Assembly: GCA_964503895.1 (NCBI GenBank)
Contig: CAZDCF010000008.1
Span: forward strand, 1 to 64,000
Source: Nitronereus sp964503895
GTDB lineage: Bacteria; Nitrospirota; Nitrospiria; Nitrospirales; UBA8639
Length of the DNA: 64,000 nt
Direction of reading: 5' to 3'
Both the position numbers and the translations under genes were made by a program. Every line of letters begins with the position of its first letter. The stretch's first letter is position 1. Shown one piece after another: positions 7,498 through 16,547 of this stretch. Under the pieces are notes generated by a model that saw only the letters and a list, made by a program, of their open reading frames with translations, did not search any database and was not told the DNA's origin.

Positions 7498-8694
7498 TTA
7501 GCCTGAGCGTTTGTCGTCTATTTCCCCAATAAAGGCATCAAGAACTCCCTGTGCTTGTTCGCCCAGTTCAAGTTCTTGTTCTTCCTGCTCAGGGGCTGGA
7601 AGTGCCTCACCCTTGGCCTGTGGGGTGATGATTTTCAGGAGATCGTCTTCAAGATCTTCGATTGTAGGATCAATGTCCGATTGAATGGCAGACAAGCGCT
7701 GTAGAGCAAAGATGGAGCGTGCATGATTACTCCACGGTCCGCTATGTTCACTATCATGAATTCGAGTAATGAGTTGCCAAAAGCTGGACTCCAATTCCTC
7801 TGGCATCGTGCCTTCTGCTAATGATCGAAGTTTCTCGAGAAGGATTTCTTCGGTTCGTTCTATGCCAGTAATGAAAGTCACGACTGACCGTTCCACTGGT
7901 TTTTTAGATAAGGCGTGAATGGTTTCCCTCCACAAATCGGGTCGGGCGTCTTTCGTGGCTGGCATGGCATTGTCTGTTTCTAGTCGATGTTGAAGGTCTG
8001 TGAGATAGCTGTGCATGGCCTTCACTTTGCGACCGGATAAACTTCCTAGGGGAATTCCCCATATATGGGCAATTTCATGATCTTGTAATGGAGAGAGTCC
8101 AGAATTTTCAAATTCACGTAAGGCGGTGTTGAGGCGACGTCTCTGTCGTTCCCGCCGACGAATCAGCGTTTGATATTCAATCAACAATCGAGAAGCCTGA
8201 TAGTCCGATTCTGAAATTTCATCCTGGTCCCAAGACTTGTCTAATCGACGGATCTCCGGTCTGGGTAATGCTGAGATCGCAGTTTTTTTTCTATCCTCGA
8301 TGGTGATGAGATCAACCTCTAATCGTGTAGTCAATAGGCCTTCAGCTGCTAAAATAGCTAGGTCTGTCAAAGCCATTTGCTTCTTTAGGCATTCTATTTG
8401 AAGCCAGGGGCGTTCGCGTTTTTGTCGAAATAGGTGGCGATATTGTTCGGTGCGATCAGCAACTTCGTGAGTGCCTTCCCCAAATGTTTGCTGAAACTTT
8501 CGCGATGGCTGCTCTCCGGCTTGAAATCTTGAGTCAGGCTGATCGGCGGCGATATATTCAATATCCTCTTTTTCAACATCTTGGTATTGAAGCAACAGCA
8601 GGCGAATCATGGTACGGCTTTGAATCGGAAGAGACTCGATGGTTTTCTCAATAATTTCTCGCGAGATGGTTGCTGTTTCTGTGGAGGTGCTCAT
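7498..8694 (-). CDS. hypothetical protein, 398 aa
   Basis: I do not recognise a family. The protein is almost wholly alpha-helical and highly charged, with coiled-coil-like stretches (RRRERQRRRLNTALREFE at about residues 185-203, repeated Leu/Glu/Lys heptads elsewhere) and an acidic C-terminal tail rich in Glu (about 355-385). Residues 18-60 (IESLPIQSRTMIRLLLLQYQDV, then EDIEYIAADQPDSRFQAGE) resemble the start of helical regulatory or cohesin-like proteins, but not specifically. It is preceded 26 bases upstream by an 8.4 kDa-class small gene on the same strand, and the two look like one unit. It lies just outside the tRNA end of the island. Confidence 0.65.
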   Translation of the reverse strand: MSTSTETATISREIIEKTIESLPIQSRTMIRLLLLQYQDVEKEDIEYIAADQPDSRFQAGEQPSRKFQQTFGEGTHEVADRTEQYRHLFRQKRERPWLQIECLKKQMALTDLAILAAEGLLTTRLEVDLITIEDRKKTAISALPRPEIRRLDKSWDQDEISESDYQASRLLIEYQTLIRRRERQRRRLNTALREFENSGLSPLQDHEIAHIWGIPLGSLSGRKVKAMHSYLTDLQHRLETDNAMPATKDARPDLWRETIHALSKKPVERSVVTFITGIERTEEILLEKLRSLAEGTMPEELESSFWQLITRIHDSEHSGPWSNHARSIFALQRLSAIQSDIDPTIEDLEDDLLKIITPQAKGEALPAPEQEEQELELGEQAQGVLDAFIGEIDDKRSG

Positions 8695-8720
8695 GGCAGA
8701 GAATTCTCCTGTGTTTTAAG

Positions 8721-8954
8721 CTACTTCTCTAGTCGCTCTTCCAAATAGGAGGCTACATATTCCCGGACCTCCTGGATTGTGCCCTTGGAATACAATCCCC
8801 GTGGAATTTCTACTAAATGGATTTGTGTGGGATCAGCGCCGCGTTCAATGGCCCATTCTTCATCAGCATACAGCGTGATGGCCCCATCCTTGTCCCGTGT
8901 AGCGAATAGGGTATCTTTTTCTTCTTCTTGGCCCGGAGTTTCTTCCATGGTCAA
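8721..8954 (-). CDS. small hypothetical acidic protein, 77 aa
   Basis: Very acidic small protein (EETPGQEEEKD) followed by a compact beta-rich core (TLFATRDKDGAITLYADEEWAIERG, beginning about residue 15) and a C-terminal helix (EVREYVASYLEERLEK). No family is recognised. It is the upstream partner of the 398-residue gene, with a 26-base gap and no obvious terminator, so it is probably co-transcribed. Confidence 0.55.
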   Translation of the reverse strand: MTMEETPGQEEEKDTLFATRDKDGAITLYADEEWAIERGADPTQIHLVEIPRGLYSKGTIQEVREYVASYLEERLEK

Positions 8955-9016
8955 TCATGCTCACCAAATGTCTTTCGGGGATAGCATACCCACATTAAAT
9001 CTGTCAAAAAACTGAA

Positions 9017-9700
9017 TCAAGGCGAGCAGCTATTGCGGCTTTCATCAAAACATTCTCTACGCCAAATGACGTAGGCTGTGAATGCTAGCAAAGAAATAAA
9101 GAATATCGCTCGGATACGGCCAAAACCAAAACATGCATAATTAGCTGTGGCATTCAGGAGGCCGAATCCCGCGTACGCCAAATAGACAAAAAATGCCCAT
9201 CGATGGAGTCTAAGGAAACCATATCCAATTGCAATATGAAGAGCCGGGGATTGGGCTTTGGCCAATATGCCAGGAATTCCTGTGGGTTTTGAGCAAAGTA
9301 TGGCTAAACTGTATTCAGGATTCATCAAAATGATGTAGAGGTCAGTTACTGCCGTGAGAAGAAACAATCCACCTAAATATCGAATGTCGTGCGCCTGGGT
9401 CCAGGAAATCTTTAGTGCCTGGAATTGTCCTTCCGGGATTGGCAAATAGGCTTCGTATGCCTGAACACACCACCAAGGTAGGATAATCAACATACCAAAA
9501 AACACTCCGGCTACAGGACCTGCGAAAGCGTTAATTGCCCAGGTGAGACCACCCAGTATTCCCCCTGTGATCCAAATCTTTCCCGCATGCATAGGGAATC
9601 CTCGAAGCAGTTGACCTAGTCCGGGTAAAAAAGCCGAGAGAACTGCTCCAAGAGGCGAAGCAGAGGGCGGGGGGTCTAAGGAGTTTTCAAGAGTGTTCAT
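9017..9700 (-). CDS. multipass membrane protein
   Basis: 227 residues from the ATG at 9700 (the open frame extends 13 codons further to 9739, a hydrophobic, Phe/Pro-rich stretch that looks non-coding). About five transmembrane segments are visible: AVLSAFLPGLGQLLRGF with KIWITGGILGGL, then GVFFGMLIILPWW, YLGGLFLLTAVTDLYIILM, WAFFVYLAYAGFGLL and IFFISLLAFTAYVIW. The PGLGQLLRGFPMHAGK stretch resembles the opening of TM2/DUF5683-type small membrane domains. Function is unknown. Confidence 0.6.
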   Translation of the reverse strand: MNTLENSLDPPPSASPLGAVLSAFLPGLGQLLRGFPMHAGKIWITGGILGGLTWAINAFAGPVAGVFFGMLIILPWWCVQAYEAYLPIPEGQFQALKISWTQAHDIRYLGGLFLLTAVTDLYIILMNPEYSLAILCSKPTGIPGILAKAQSPALHIAIGYGFLRLHRWAFFVYLAYAGFGLLNATANYACFGFGRIRAIFFISLLAFTAYVIWRRECFDESRNSCSP

Positions 9701-9834
9701 AGAACAAAAAGGATAGTTAGGAAAGATGAAGAAGGGCAAGCCAGGATAACAGCCTCCGACTCTACTGGCTAGGATAAAGCCCTAATGGGAGGGGGGGCAA
9801 CCGCAATAATAGGAAACCGTTTGGCAAGAGGGAA

Positions 9835-10542
9835 TTACCCGCCTAACGTGTCAACCATTTCCTTAAGGCTCTTCATGACACAAGTGAAGATAGGTATGTC
9901 ACGCTTTGTATAACGGCTTCCTTCTGCTTCACGAAGATGCATGACTAAATCCAAAAAGTCTTCGGGGTGATCTGTCTCAAAAGCTACGACAAATTCTTGG
10001 TCATCTAAACCAAAAGAATAGGTAGTGTTGAGCTTTACAGAGGGATATTTATGGCCGATTTCGATATGCTCATCCATCATGCCCTGACGAGCAGCTTTCG
10101 TAAGCAAGTACCAGTCACGTGTTTTTTCAAAGGGGTATACAAAAATATATTTGCTTCGGCCTGGAGTAATTTTTAGGCGCCGGCTATCTTGTCCTTCATG
10201 AACATGGCTGTCTACATAAACTGAGCGTTTTGTCATGGAAAGATAAGAATACGGGGTGGTAAGGTATTTGCCTAATCCTGTTGAGAGGATTTTCGTCATT
10301 TGCTCTTGAAAGAGTTCAAGTTCATAGGAGATACGCCATAATAAAAAGTCACAATCTCCACGAATTCCAATGGTTGTATAAGGGACTATAATAATTTTTC
10401 CGGAAAACTCTTCAACCGCTCGAACAAATTCTTGCTTGCCTGTTTCTCGTTCATCTTGGGGAAGACGTCGCCAGGCTGGATCAACCTTGTGATAGCTAAA
10501 ATTGACGAATTGCCGTTTGGCTGGTTCTTTTCCATCAGCCAT
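9835..10542 (-). CDS. chlorite dismutase family heme protein (HemQ-like)
   Basis: 235 residues aligning with the chlorite dismutase / coproheme decarboxylase superfamily: paired ferredoxin-like halves, the proximal heme His in MMDEHIEIGHKYP (about residue 160) and the conserved FGLDDQEFVVAFETD block (about 180-194). In the true chlorite dismutase of Nitrospira the distal Arg lies about 13 residues after the proximal His; here that zone reads SVKLNTTYS with no Arg. This argues against chlorite conversion and for a HemQ-like (coproheme decarboxylase) or uncharacterised heme role. A strong Shine-Dalgarno GGGAGGA lies 6 bases before the ATG, and a promoter-like pair sits upstream. It is a single-gene unit. 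Confidence 0.85.
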   Translation of the reverse strand: MADGKEPAKRQFVNFSYHKVDPAWRRLPQDERETGKQEFVRAVEEFSGKIIIVPYTTIGIRGDCDFLLWRISYELELFQEQMTKILSTGLGKYLTTPYSYLSMTKRSVYVDSHVHEGQDSRRLKITPGRSKYIFVYPFEKTRDWYLLTKAARQGMMDEHIEIGHKYPSVKLNTTYSFGLDDQEFVVAFETDHPEDFLDLVMHLREAEGSRYTKRDIPIFTCVMKSLKEMVDTLGG

Positions 10543-10591
10543 GAGAAATCCTCCCTGATAAGCTAGAAATTATGCAAATGGCCAAACTGTA

Positions 10592-10621
10592 TATCTATCA
10601 ATTTTTAGTCAACTTTGTCAA
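10592..10621 (-). promoter_or_regulatory. sigma-70-like promoter for the Cld-family gene
   Basis: On the reverse strand TTGACA (10621-10616) and TAGATA (10597-10592) are separated by 18 bases, about 50 bases before the gene start. The -35 is a perfect consensus match; the -10 matches 4 of 6. A second, overlapping TTGACT follows the -35. Confidence 0.5.
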
Positions 10622-10885
10622 CGAAATCAGTTTCCTCCATGGTGGTCCCTTTGCAAATTGTTTCGTTGGGAATGGCTGGTCAGATGGTTAATTGGACATA
10701 GGTTGGGGTCCTACCTTGCCATGAAACCAGTTGTTAATGATTAGGCTGAAATTAGATAGAGTACCCTTTGCTTCCAGGTCCCTTTGTTCTGGAGTTTATC
10801 TTTTTGCTGTTTAGACATGTGTATACTTAGGAACTGGATGGTATCACTTAAGGGCTTGTGCGAGTGATGTTTAGGGTTCCTTGGG
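10622..10885. other. intergenic, nothing further seen
   Basis: About 260 bases between the TPR gene and the Cld-family promoter. No open frame or clear hairpin with a T-run was found. Confidence 0.4.
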
Positions 10886-11560
10886 CTAAGGATTGTTAAT
10901 AATTCGCAGGGATTCAATTTTTCGTTTTATCACGTCTGCCTCTTTTTCTCTATTGGCTTGCCGAAGCATGGCTTCATAGCGAACATATAGAGGAAGGAGG
11001 CCAGGGTGATCAGGCTTGAGGGCATGTTCTGTGATCCGTATAGCGCGAATATAAAAAGTTTCTGCTTGATCAAATTTCCTTTGGGCCTGTGAGACCATCC
11101 CCAATGTCACAAGTGGCTGAACCAAATGTGGGTGCCTGTTTCCTAAAATTCGCTCGCTGATTTGCAATGCTCTTTTCCAAAGGGGCTCGGCTTTGCCAAA
11201 TGCTCGTTCGGAAAAGTATAAAGCCGCCAAATTATTGAGTCCCATTGCGACATCTGGATGATCTGGTCCCTGTATGGTTTCAATCACTGCCAGGGAATTT
11301 CTATATCGTAATTCTGCTTGTTCAATTTCACCAAGATTCTTATGAACAGCGGCGAGGTTATTAAGAGTGGTCGCTGCGTGAGGGTCTGGCTGTCTTTCCA
11401 ATTCTAGAGTTTCAAGTGCGCGTTCAAATAGCTCTTTGGCCGTCACGAAATCTTTTTCCTGGTACGCAAGCATTCCGGCTGTATTGAGCGTTTCCCAATT
11501 TTCCGACTGCGCGAGGGCATGGGTAAAACCGCCTATCACAATGACTATTGCTAATTTCAT
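10886..11560 (-). CDS. secreted TPR protein (kinesin-light-chain type)
   Basis: 224 residues from ATG 11560 (an upstream ATG at 11575 adds five residues). Signal peptide LAIVIVIGGFTHALA, cleaved near residue 20. It then carries about four tetratricopeptide repeats of the 42-residue kinesin-light-chain type: AGMLAYQEKDFVTAKELFERALE, then three units with the HPDVAMGLNNLAALY, HPHLVQPLVTLG and HPGLLPLYVRYEA signatures. TPR solenoids mediate protein-protein binding, here in the periplasm. It follows the 184-residue secreted gene by 48 bases on the same strand, so both probably share a transcript. Confidence 0.8.
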   Translation of the reverse strand: MKLAIVIVIGGFTHALAQSENWETLNTAGMLAYQEKDFVTAKELFERALETLELERQPDPHAATTLNNLAAVHKNLGEIEQAELRYRNSLAVIETIQGPDHPDVAMGLNNLAALYFSERAFGKAEPLWKRALQISERILGNRHPHLVQPLVTLGMVSQAQRKFDQAETFYIRAIRITEHALKPDHPGLLPLYVRYEAMLRQANREKEADVIKRKIESLRIINNP

Positions 11561-11608
11561 GGGGAGGAGCCACATAATCGTGGTTTTTTAGGGTTAAAAC
11601 TGGGTTTG

Positions 11609-12163
11609 TTAGCTAACCCCTTGCCAGTTCCAGGATTCCGGTACCCCTGCCCACCAATTATGCGGATGAGCTTCTTGCCAGGCTTTTCGTTCCAACCACA
11701 TTTCATCAGCCCGAGATTTATTTAGTCGGTTCGCCATGCCAGCCACGATATCAAATTGATGACGTACGCCCTCTTTCAATATCTCCTTGGCCATCCGAGA
11801 CAGCATTTCGGGAGGATCAACCAAATCCAAAGTTCCACGATTAACCATGGATATCGCTAACCGTCCGACATCTCCCCAATTATCCTGTTGGGCTAACCAT
11901 TCAACATATCCATCCAAGGCATGATAGACATAAATCAAATAGACATAACCTTCGACAGATGGTGTTTGCTCAATGTATTGCTGACATGCCTCCACGGCCC
12001 TTCTGTAGTCACCAGCTGCCAAATAAATTTTGGCCCGTTGCAAATTGGAAAAGGTGCTAGCTTGAACCTCAGCTGCTCGAGAAACCTCAATATTCCAAAC
12101 AGAAACGAATATAAGAAGCATGCCAGCTATAACCCAGCATTGCGTTTTTTTAGTGCTGTTCAT
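11609..12163 (-). CDS. secreted helical-repeat protein, 184 aa
   Basis: N-terminal signal peptide (CWVIAGMLLIFVSVWNIEVSRA/AE, cleavage about residue 31), then one TPR-like hairpin (LQRAKIYLAAGDYRRAVEACQQYIEQ at about 42-67, quoted in part) and a helical remainder ending in a Trp-rich tail (HPHNWWAGVPESWNWQ). No named family. The context with the following TPR protein suggests a two-protein periplasmic module. The Shine-Dalgarno on the reverse strand is AAAGGAGG, 5 bases upstream of the ATG. Confidence 0.65.
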   Translation of the reverse strand: MNSTKKTQCWVIAGMLLIFVSVWNIEVSRAAEVQASTFSNLQRAKIYLAAGDYRRAVEACQQYIEQTPSVEGYVYLIYVYHALDGYVEWLAQQDNWGDVGRLAISMVNRGTLDLVDPPEMLSRMAKEILKEGVRHQFDIVAGMANRLNKSRADEMWLERKAWQEAHPHNWWAGVPESWNWQGVS

Positions 12164-12459
12164 TGGACCTCCTTTACTATGCGTTCAAGATGTCAAGGTA
12201 TTTTACCAATGTAATCCATTGATGTGAAGATTAATTACAGATCAGAAATAGGGAGTTTGGGGGCAATCGCAGGCTTTTTAGTAATTCTCTATTAAGCACA
12301 AGTTGTTCTTCTTAGCCATCAATCTTTTCAAGGTGATTTTATAGGCTTTGATAGATTTTTGTTATTTCAGGAGGGATCTTTTAGGTTCAGCATATTCAAC
12401 GCTGTTTGGTTTAGTGTTTTATATGTGCTTATTAGTCGTTTGTCTGCTCGTTGGCAAAG

Positions 12460-12488
12460 TTGACACCTTCCACATGGGGCGGTACGAT
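12460..12488 (+). promoter_or_regulatory. sigma-70-like promoter for trxA
   Basis: TTGACA at 12460-12465 and TACGAT at 12483-12488 with an ideal 17-base spacer. The predicted start would be about 12495, giving a 50-base leader before the GTG of trxA. This is the best-matching promoter in the window. The rest of the 380-base gap (12164-12459) holds nothing I can support. Confidence 0.65.
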
Positions 12489-12543
12489 GCCTCCCTAGAT
12501 TCTTGGCCTGATCGTTTATAAAACTAGTCTGAAGGAGGGTGTC

Positions 12544-12891
12544 GTGTCGGAATTAGTTGCGCAAGCGGATGTTGGAAATTGGGAGAGTGAAGTGCTGAAG
12601 TCGTCTCAACTTGTCATGGTGGATTTTTGGGCCGTATGGTGTGGTCCATGCCAAATGGTGGCTCCAGTGGTAGAAGAGCTTGCGAAAGAATATGAAGGGA
12701 AGTTGAAGGTCATGAAGCTCAATACGGACGAGGCGCAGGATGTGGCCGTCCGGTACCAGATCATGAGTATTCCGACGATCCTCTTTTTCAAGAATGGCGA
12801 ACCGGTTGAAAAATTGGTTGGGGCAAGACCCAAACCACAATTCAAACAAATCATTGATACACTTCTCTCGCAACACTCAGCAACCGTCTAG
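12544..12891 (+). CDS. trxA: thioredoxin
   Basis: 115 residues, the usual thioredoxin length. Active site WCGPC at residues 32-36 and the cis-Pro loop SIPTILFF at about 77-84. It reduces protein disulfides in the cytoplasm with electrons from thioredoxin reductase. The start is GTG, fixed by the Shine-Dalgarno GGAGGGT just upstream; the next in-frame start would cut into the first strand. A consensus promoter lies about 80 bases upstream. recN begins 28 bases after the stop, so the two may be co-transcribed. Confidence 0.95.
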   Translation: MSELVAQADVGNWESEVLKSSQLVMVDFWAVWCGPCQMVAPVVEELAKEYEGKLKVMKLNTDEAQDVAVRYQIMSIPTILFFKNGEPVEKLVGARPKPQFKQIIDTLLSQHSATV

Positions 12892-12919
12892 GGTGCTGTG
12901 TCTTCGTCTGTGATGTGCC

Positions 12920-14608
12920 ATGCTCCTCGAGCTGCGCATTTCTAACTTTGCCTTGTTTGACCATCTTCAGCTTGAATTTACTTCTGGTTTCGTTGTTCTC
13001 ACTGGGGAGACAGGGGCCGGGAAATCGCTGGTGGTTGATGCCCTTACCTTGTTGCTTGGCGGCCGAGTTTTGGGCGATCAAATTCGTCGAGGTAAGGATG
13101 AAGCAAATCTTGAAGCTGCTTTTTTAATTTCCTCGCTTCCATTGGTCCGGCAGTGGTTGACACAGTTTGATCTTGCAACTTCCGAGTCAGATGAGCTTCT
13201 TGTTCGTCGTGTTCTCTCACGCTCTGGGCGTAATCGCGTGTATATCAATGGGACAGCGACGCCCCTTCATCAACTCCAAGAGCTAGGACGATTATTGCTT
13301 GATATTCATGGGCAGCATGATCAACAGTCGTTGCTCTCTTCTCGTGTGCAGCTGGAGTTAGTTGATGCGTTTGGTGGGTTGGGGCAACTTAGGGAAGCCT
13401 TTGGAGCTGATTATACGCATTGGCAAGAACAACAGAAGGAACTAGAGCAAATTCGCAATCAGTCCAAGGAGCGAATTTCTCGTGAAGAATTTTTGCAACA
13501 TGAATGTGATGAGTTGAGCAAAGCAAACATCGAATCTGGGGAGGAAGAGGTTTTGTTAAGGGAGCACCGGAGGCTCCAAAATAGTGAGAAATTGTCAGAG
13601 TTGTCGAATCAAGCCTATCTCCTTCTGCATGAAGAAGATCGTTCTCTTCTTTTCCAATTAGACAGCTTGGTGCGGGTTATTCAAGAATTGGAAAAGACAG
13701 ATCCACTTGCGAAGCCCTGGTTGGACATGCTTGAAGGAGCGCAGGCTCAACTAGAAGAGTTAGCATATTCCTGTCGCCGATATCGTGATGATGTTGAGCA
13801 TGATCCCGCACGTCTTGAAAAAATTGATGAACGGTTAGCTTTACTTCAACGCCTCAAGAAAAAATATGATGACAATCTGGAAGGGCTAATTGCGCGACGA
13901 GAAACTATTCAGGCAGAACTGGAAGAATTAACGAATTTAGATTATCGATTAGATTCCTTGGAAAGAGAGGTTTCAATCGCTAGTCAACAGGCATTGGCAA
14001 AAGCTCAAACCCTGTCACAGGCAAGACACAAGGTTGCACGGCAGCTTGAGGATCGTGTGAAGGCAGAACTTTCTGATCTCAAAATGTCGCACACAAGGTT
14101 TGAAATAGGATTTAGAGAATTCTCAATTGAATCAACAATTGGACCTTCGGGACTAGATCGAGTTGAATATCTTTTTTGTGCAAATCCTGGGGAAGCGTTA
14201 CAGCCTCTGAGCCGAGTGGCTTCGGGCGGAGAACTTTCCAGGCTCATGTTAGCAATCAAAACTGTGTTGGCGAATGTCGATCAAATTCCTGTCTTGGTAT
14301 TTGATGAAATTGATACCGGAGTTGGAGGAGATGTAGCAGCAGGAATGGGCCAGCGCCTTCGAGTGCTTGGAAAATCTCATCAAGTATTGTGTCTCACTCA
14401 TCTTCCCCAAATTGCGTCCAAAGGAACCCAACATTTTTTAGTGGAAAAGCGTGTCGAGAAAAAACGAACTACTATCGTTGTCACGCCTCTGAGTGGGACA
14501 GCCAGAAAAAGAGAGATTGCCAGAATGTTGGGAGGAGAACAATTAACTGCTGCTGTCGAAAAGGCTGCTGCTGAGATGTTGAGTGCCTCCAAGGAAGTAT
14601 CGAAGTAA
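12920..14608 (+). CDS. recN: DNA repair protein RecN
   Basis: 562 residues, as expected for RecN, an SMC-like ATPase that gathers and holds DNA ends during double-strand-break repair. Walker A GETGAGKS at about residues 30-37, DIHGQHDQQ (the conserved Q-loop region) at about 130, a long central coiled coil (about 155-370), then the ABC signature ASGGELSRLMLAIK and Walker B VLVFDEIDTGVGG, and a final His-containing switch LTHLPQIA. It starts with ATG shortly after trxA and ends facing the convergent oxygenase gene. Confidence 0.95.
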   Translation: MLLELRISNFALFDHLQLEFTSGFVVLTGETGAGKSLVVDALTLLLGGRVLGDQIRRGKDEANLEAAFLISSLPLVRQWLTQFDLATSESDELLVRRVLSRSGRNRVYINGTATPLHQLQELGRLLLDIHGQHDQQSLLSSRVQLELVDAFGGLGQLREAFGADYTHWQEQQKELEQIRNQSKERISREEFLQHECDELSKANIESGEEEVLLREHRRLQNSEKLSELSNQAYLLLHEEDRSLLFQLDSLVRVIQELEKTDPLAKPWLDMLEGAQAQLEELAYSCRRYRDDVEHDPARLEKIDERLALLQRLKKKYDDNLEGLIARRETIQAELEELTNLDYRLDSLEREVSIASQQALAKAQTLSQARHKVARQLEDRVKAELSDLKMSHTRFEIGFREFSIESTIGPSGLDRVEYLFCANPGEALQPLSRVASGGELSRLMLAIKTVLANVDQIPVLVFDEIDTGVGGDVAAGMGQRLRVLGKSHQVLCLTHLPQIASKGTQHFLVEKRVEKKRTTIVVTPLSGTARKREIARMLGGEQLTAAVEKAAAEMLSASKEVSK

Positions 14609-14712
14609 GCTTCAATTAAATTTTTTGATTTGGGATATAAACAGGGTTCCAAAATTAGTCAGATTTTTTGAGGATCGAGTTTCTGAGTGATTATTTTTGC
14701 TCGTAATACATG

Positions 14713-14732
14713 ACCAATTAGAGCTAATTGGT
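14713..14732. terminator. inverted repeat between convergent genes
   Basis: Nine-base perfect arms (ACCAATTAG / CTAATTGGT) around an AG centre, overlapping the stop codon of the reverse oxygenase gene and about 105 bases after recN. There is no T-run on either side, so it is a weak terminator candidate or a regulator-binding palindrome. Confidence 0.35.
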
Positions 14733-15401
14733 ATTTCGTGCCTTCCAAAAGAATACGACAGCCATTCGTTTGGAAGGCAACTCATGACCCCAGCCAAAAT
14801 ATGAACTAGCCGAGTGAATGATATCTGATTTATATGCCAGTAGCCGATTAAATACGTACGGCACTTCAAGAATTTCCTCAAACATTGTAGGATCCATTTG
14901 CTCGGGCAGGCCTGGTACCTGGCTTAGGCTTTCGTATTGTCGAGGACAAACATTTCCCCCCGGCTCTTCTCCGGGAAGGTGGAGGCGGTACAAAGAAGTG
15001 CCACAATGCGAGGTGGGTGGGCTAGGATGCAAATACAACACTGCTGCGTAATCACAGATACTTGCGGAGTCAACATGGGGACGGGCAACCCCTTCCTCCC
15101 CTCCACAAAGCTGAATATGGTTGTGTCCAGATATCTCCATCTCCGCGGTACTTTGGGGTATCAGAGTTTCAAGACCTAATCCTTTCTTGACGCATGCTTC
15201 TATTTGTTGGAGTTCCTCTTTGGTCAAGGCATTTGGGGCGCGCATGCCAGGCCATGCTTCTGGCCTCCAAGGAGAGCCAAGAGTCCAGGTGCTGTTGGCG
15301 ATACAGCGTTGGGCGACTTCCAGGGGATTGGGAAGGACGTCATCTTCCACCCAATAATCTTTCCCAAGTTCTAAGTCACGAAAATGAAGTTCTACCTGCA
15401 T
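14724..15401 (-). CDS. DUF6445-like putative 2OG-Fe(II) oxygenase
   Basis: 225 residues. The HxD...H iron-binding triad of the double-stranded beta-helix oxygenases is visible: His109 and Asp111 in ARPHVDSAS, and His196 in KSDIIHSAS, followed by KRMAVVFF with a candidate 2-oxoglutarate-binding Arg. Between them lies AAVLYLHPSPPTSHCGTSLYR, the layout I associate with DUF6445. Start at 15401 with GGAGGA 4 bases upstream. It is transcribed divergently from a second oxygenase at 15608 with about 200 bases between, a pairing that suggests shared control or related substrates. Substrate is unknown. Confidence 0.7.
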   Translation of the reverse strand: MQVELHFRDLELGKDYWVEDDVLPNPLEVAQRCIANSTWTLGSPWRPEAWPGMRAPNALTKEELQQIEACVKKGLGLETLIPQSTAEMEISGHNHIQLCGGEEGVARPHVDSASICDYAAVLYLHPSPPTSHCGTSLYRLHLPGEEPGGNVCPRQYESLSQVPGLPEQMDPTMFEEILEVPYVFNRLLAYKSDIIHSASSYFGWGHELPSKRMAVVFFWKARNTN

Positions 15402-15607
15402 CTCGTCCTCCGTATCTTCGAGGCGAAAAGGATTTGCCTGTTTTGATCTGACTTGTCAGAATGGCAGGATAATCAGGGCTTTCTCTCTGGGTCAAGGATT
15501 GCCGAAAGGGTCGGTGCCACAAAGGGGAAGAATTGGGGATCTCGCATGGGTTCGAGGGGCTTCATCGGGGAGTCAATGCGTGTTTACCTCAAAGGAGGAG
15601 AGAAGGG

Positions 15608-16348
15608 ATGACGAAAGAATTTGTTCAAGATCAATTGAAACTCAGTTTAGGTGACGTGTTGGCTCGTCACCCCAATGAATTAGTGGCTAAATCCTATTGG
15701 GCTCAAGGTGAGTTTTTCTTGATTCATCAATTTCTATCACAATCGCTTATCGATCAATTCATGATTGAGGTCGAAACGGTTCGCCCGCAACTTAATCGAA
15801 ATTATATCCCGATGCATAAAAAAGGCGGCAGCGTGAGTTATTACTTGTTGCGCCAATCAGCACCTTCTATTTTGGCACTCTATCAGTCTCCTGAATTTAT
15901 TGGATGGCTTAGTTGTATTGCTGGTGTATCTTTACAACTTTGTCCAGATGATGATCCTCACGCCTGCGCCCTATATTTTTATACAGAACCTGGAGATCAC
16001 ATTGGTTTGCATTATGATACGTCTTACTATAACGGCGCCCGTTATACGGTATTGCTGGGACTAGTTGATCGATCAACTAGCCGGTTAGATTGTCGGCTGC
16101 ATACCAAAGAGCCTGGACGAGAAGTAGAAGAATTGAGCCTGACTACGGATCCAGGTCTGTTGGTTTTCTTTAACGGCGATAAGCTCCATCATGCAGTTAC
16201 CCCTTTGAGTGAGGGCGAGGAACGTATCGTTCTTACGCTTGAATATGTCACCGATCCCACTATGAGTACTTCTAAGCGGTGGTTTTCTAATTTGAAAGAT
16301 GCATTTTCATATTTTGGATTGCCAGCGCTTCTTCGTCGGCCAGGCTAA
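15608..16348 (+). CDS. 2OG-Fe(II) oxygenase, HalD/BesD-like family
   Basis: 246 residues from ATG 15608, chosen because AGGAGG lies just upstream; the open frame extends 25 codons further without support. Iron ligands: His135 and Asp137 (IGLHYDTSY) and the distal His in DKLHHAVTP (about 195), with Arg208 (EERIVLTLEY) as probable 2OG anchor. The FYTEPGDHIGLHYD and LVFFNGDKLHHAV blocks resemble proteins annotated as HalD/BesD-family. Halogenases of that group replace the HxD Asp with Gly; here the Asp is kept, so hydroxylation is more likely. Substrate is unknown. Confidence 0.75.
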   Translation: MTKEFVQDQLKLSLGDVLARHPNELVAKSYWAQGEFFLIHQFLSQSLIDQFMIEVETVRPQLNRNYIPMHKKGGSVSYYLLRQSAPSILALYQSPEFIGWLSCIAGVSLQLCPDDDPHACALYFYTEPGDHIGLHYDTSYYNGARYTVLLGLVDRSTSRLDCRLHTKEPGREVEELSLTTDPGLLVFFNGDKLHHAVTPLSEGEERIVLTLEYVTDPTMSTSKRWFSNLKDAFSYFGLPALLRRPG

Positions 16349-16547
16349 TATAGCTTAGCATCTGCCGGACTAGGTTTATTTATGGCTAGGGTTTACATCC
16401 TGCCAACTTTCTCCGATTCGAAACTCATCAGTAAAAATAAAAGATGATGCTTTAATCTTATACTAAGTCTTGGCTCAAAGTTACGGAGCGCGATACAATA
16501 TATTATCTATAGTGGTTAAAAAACTTAAACGCACCAATGAAATCAAA

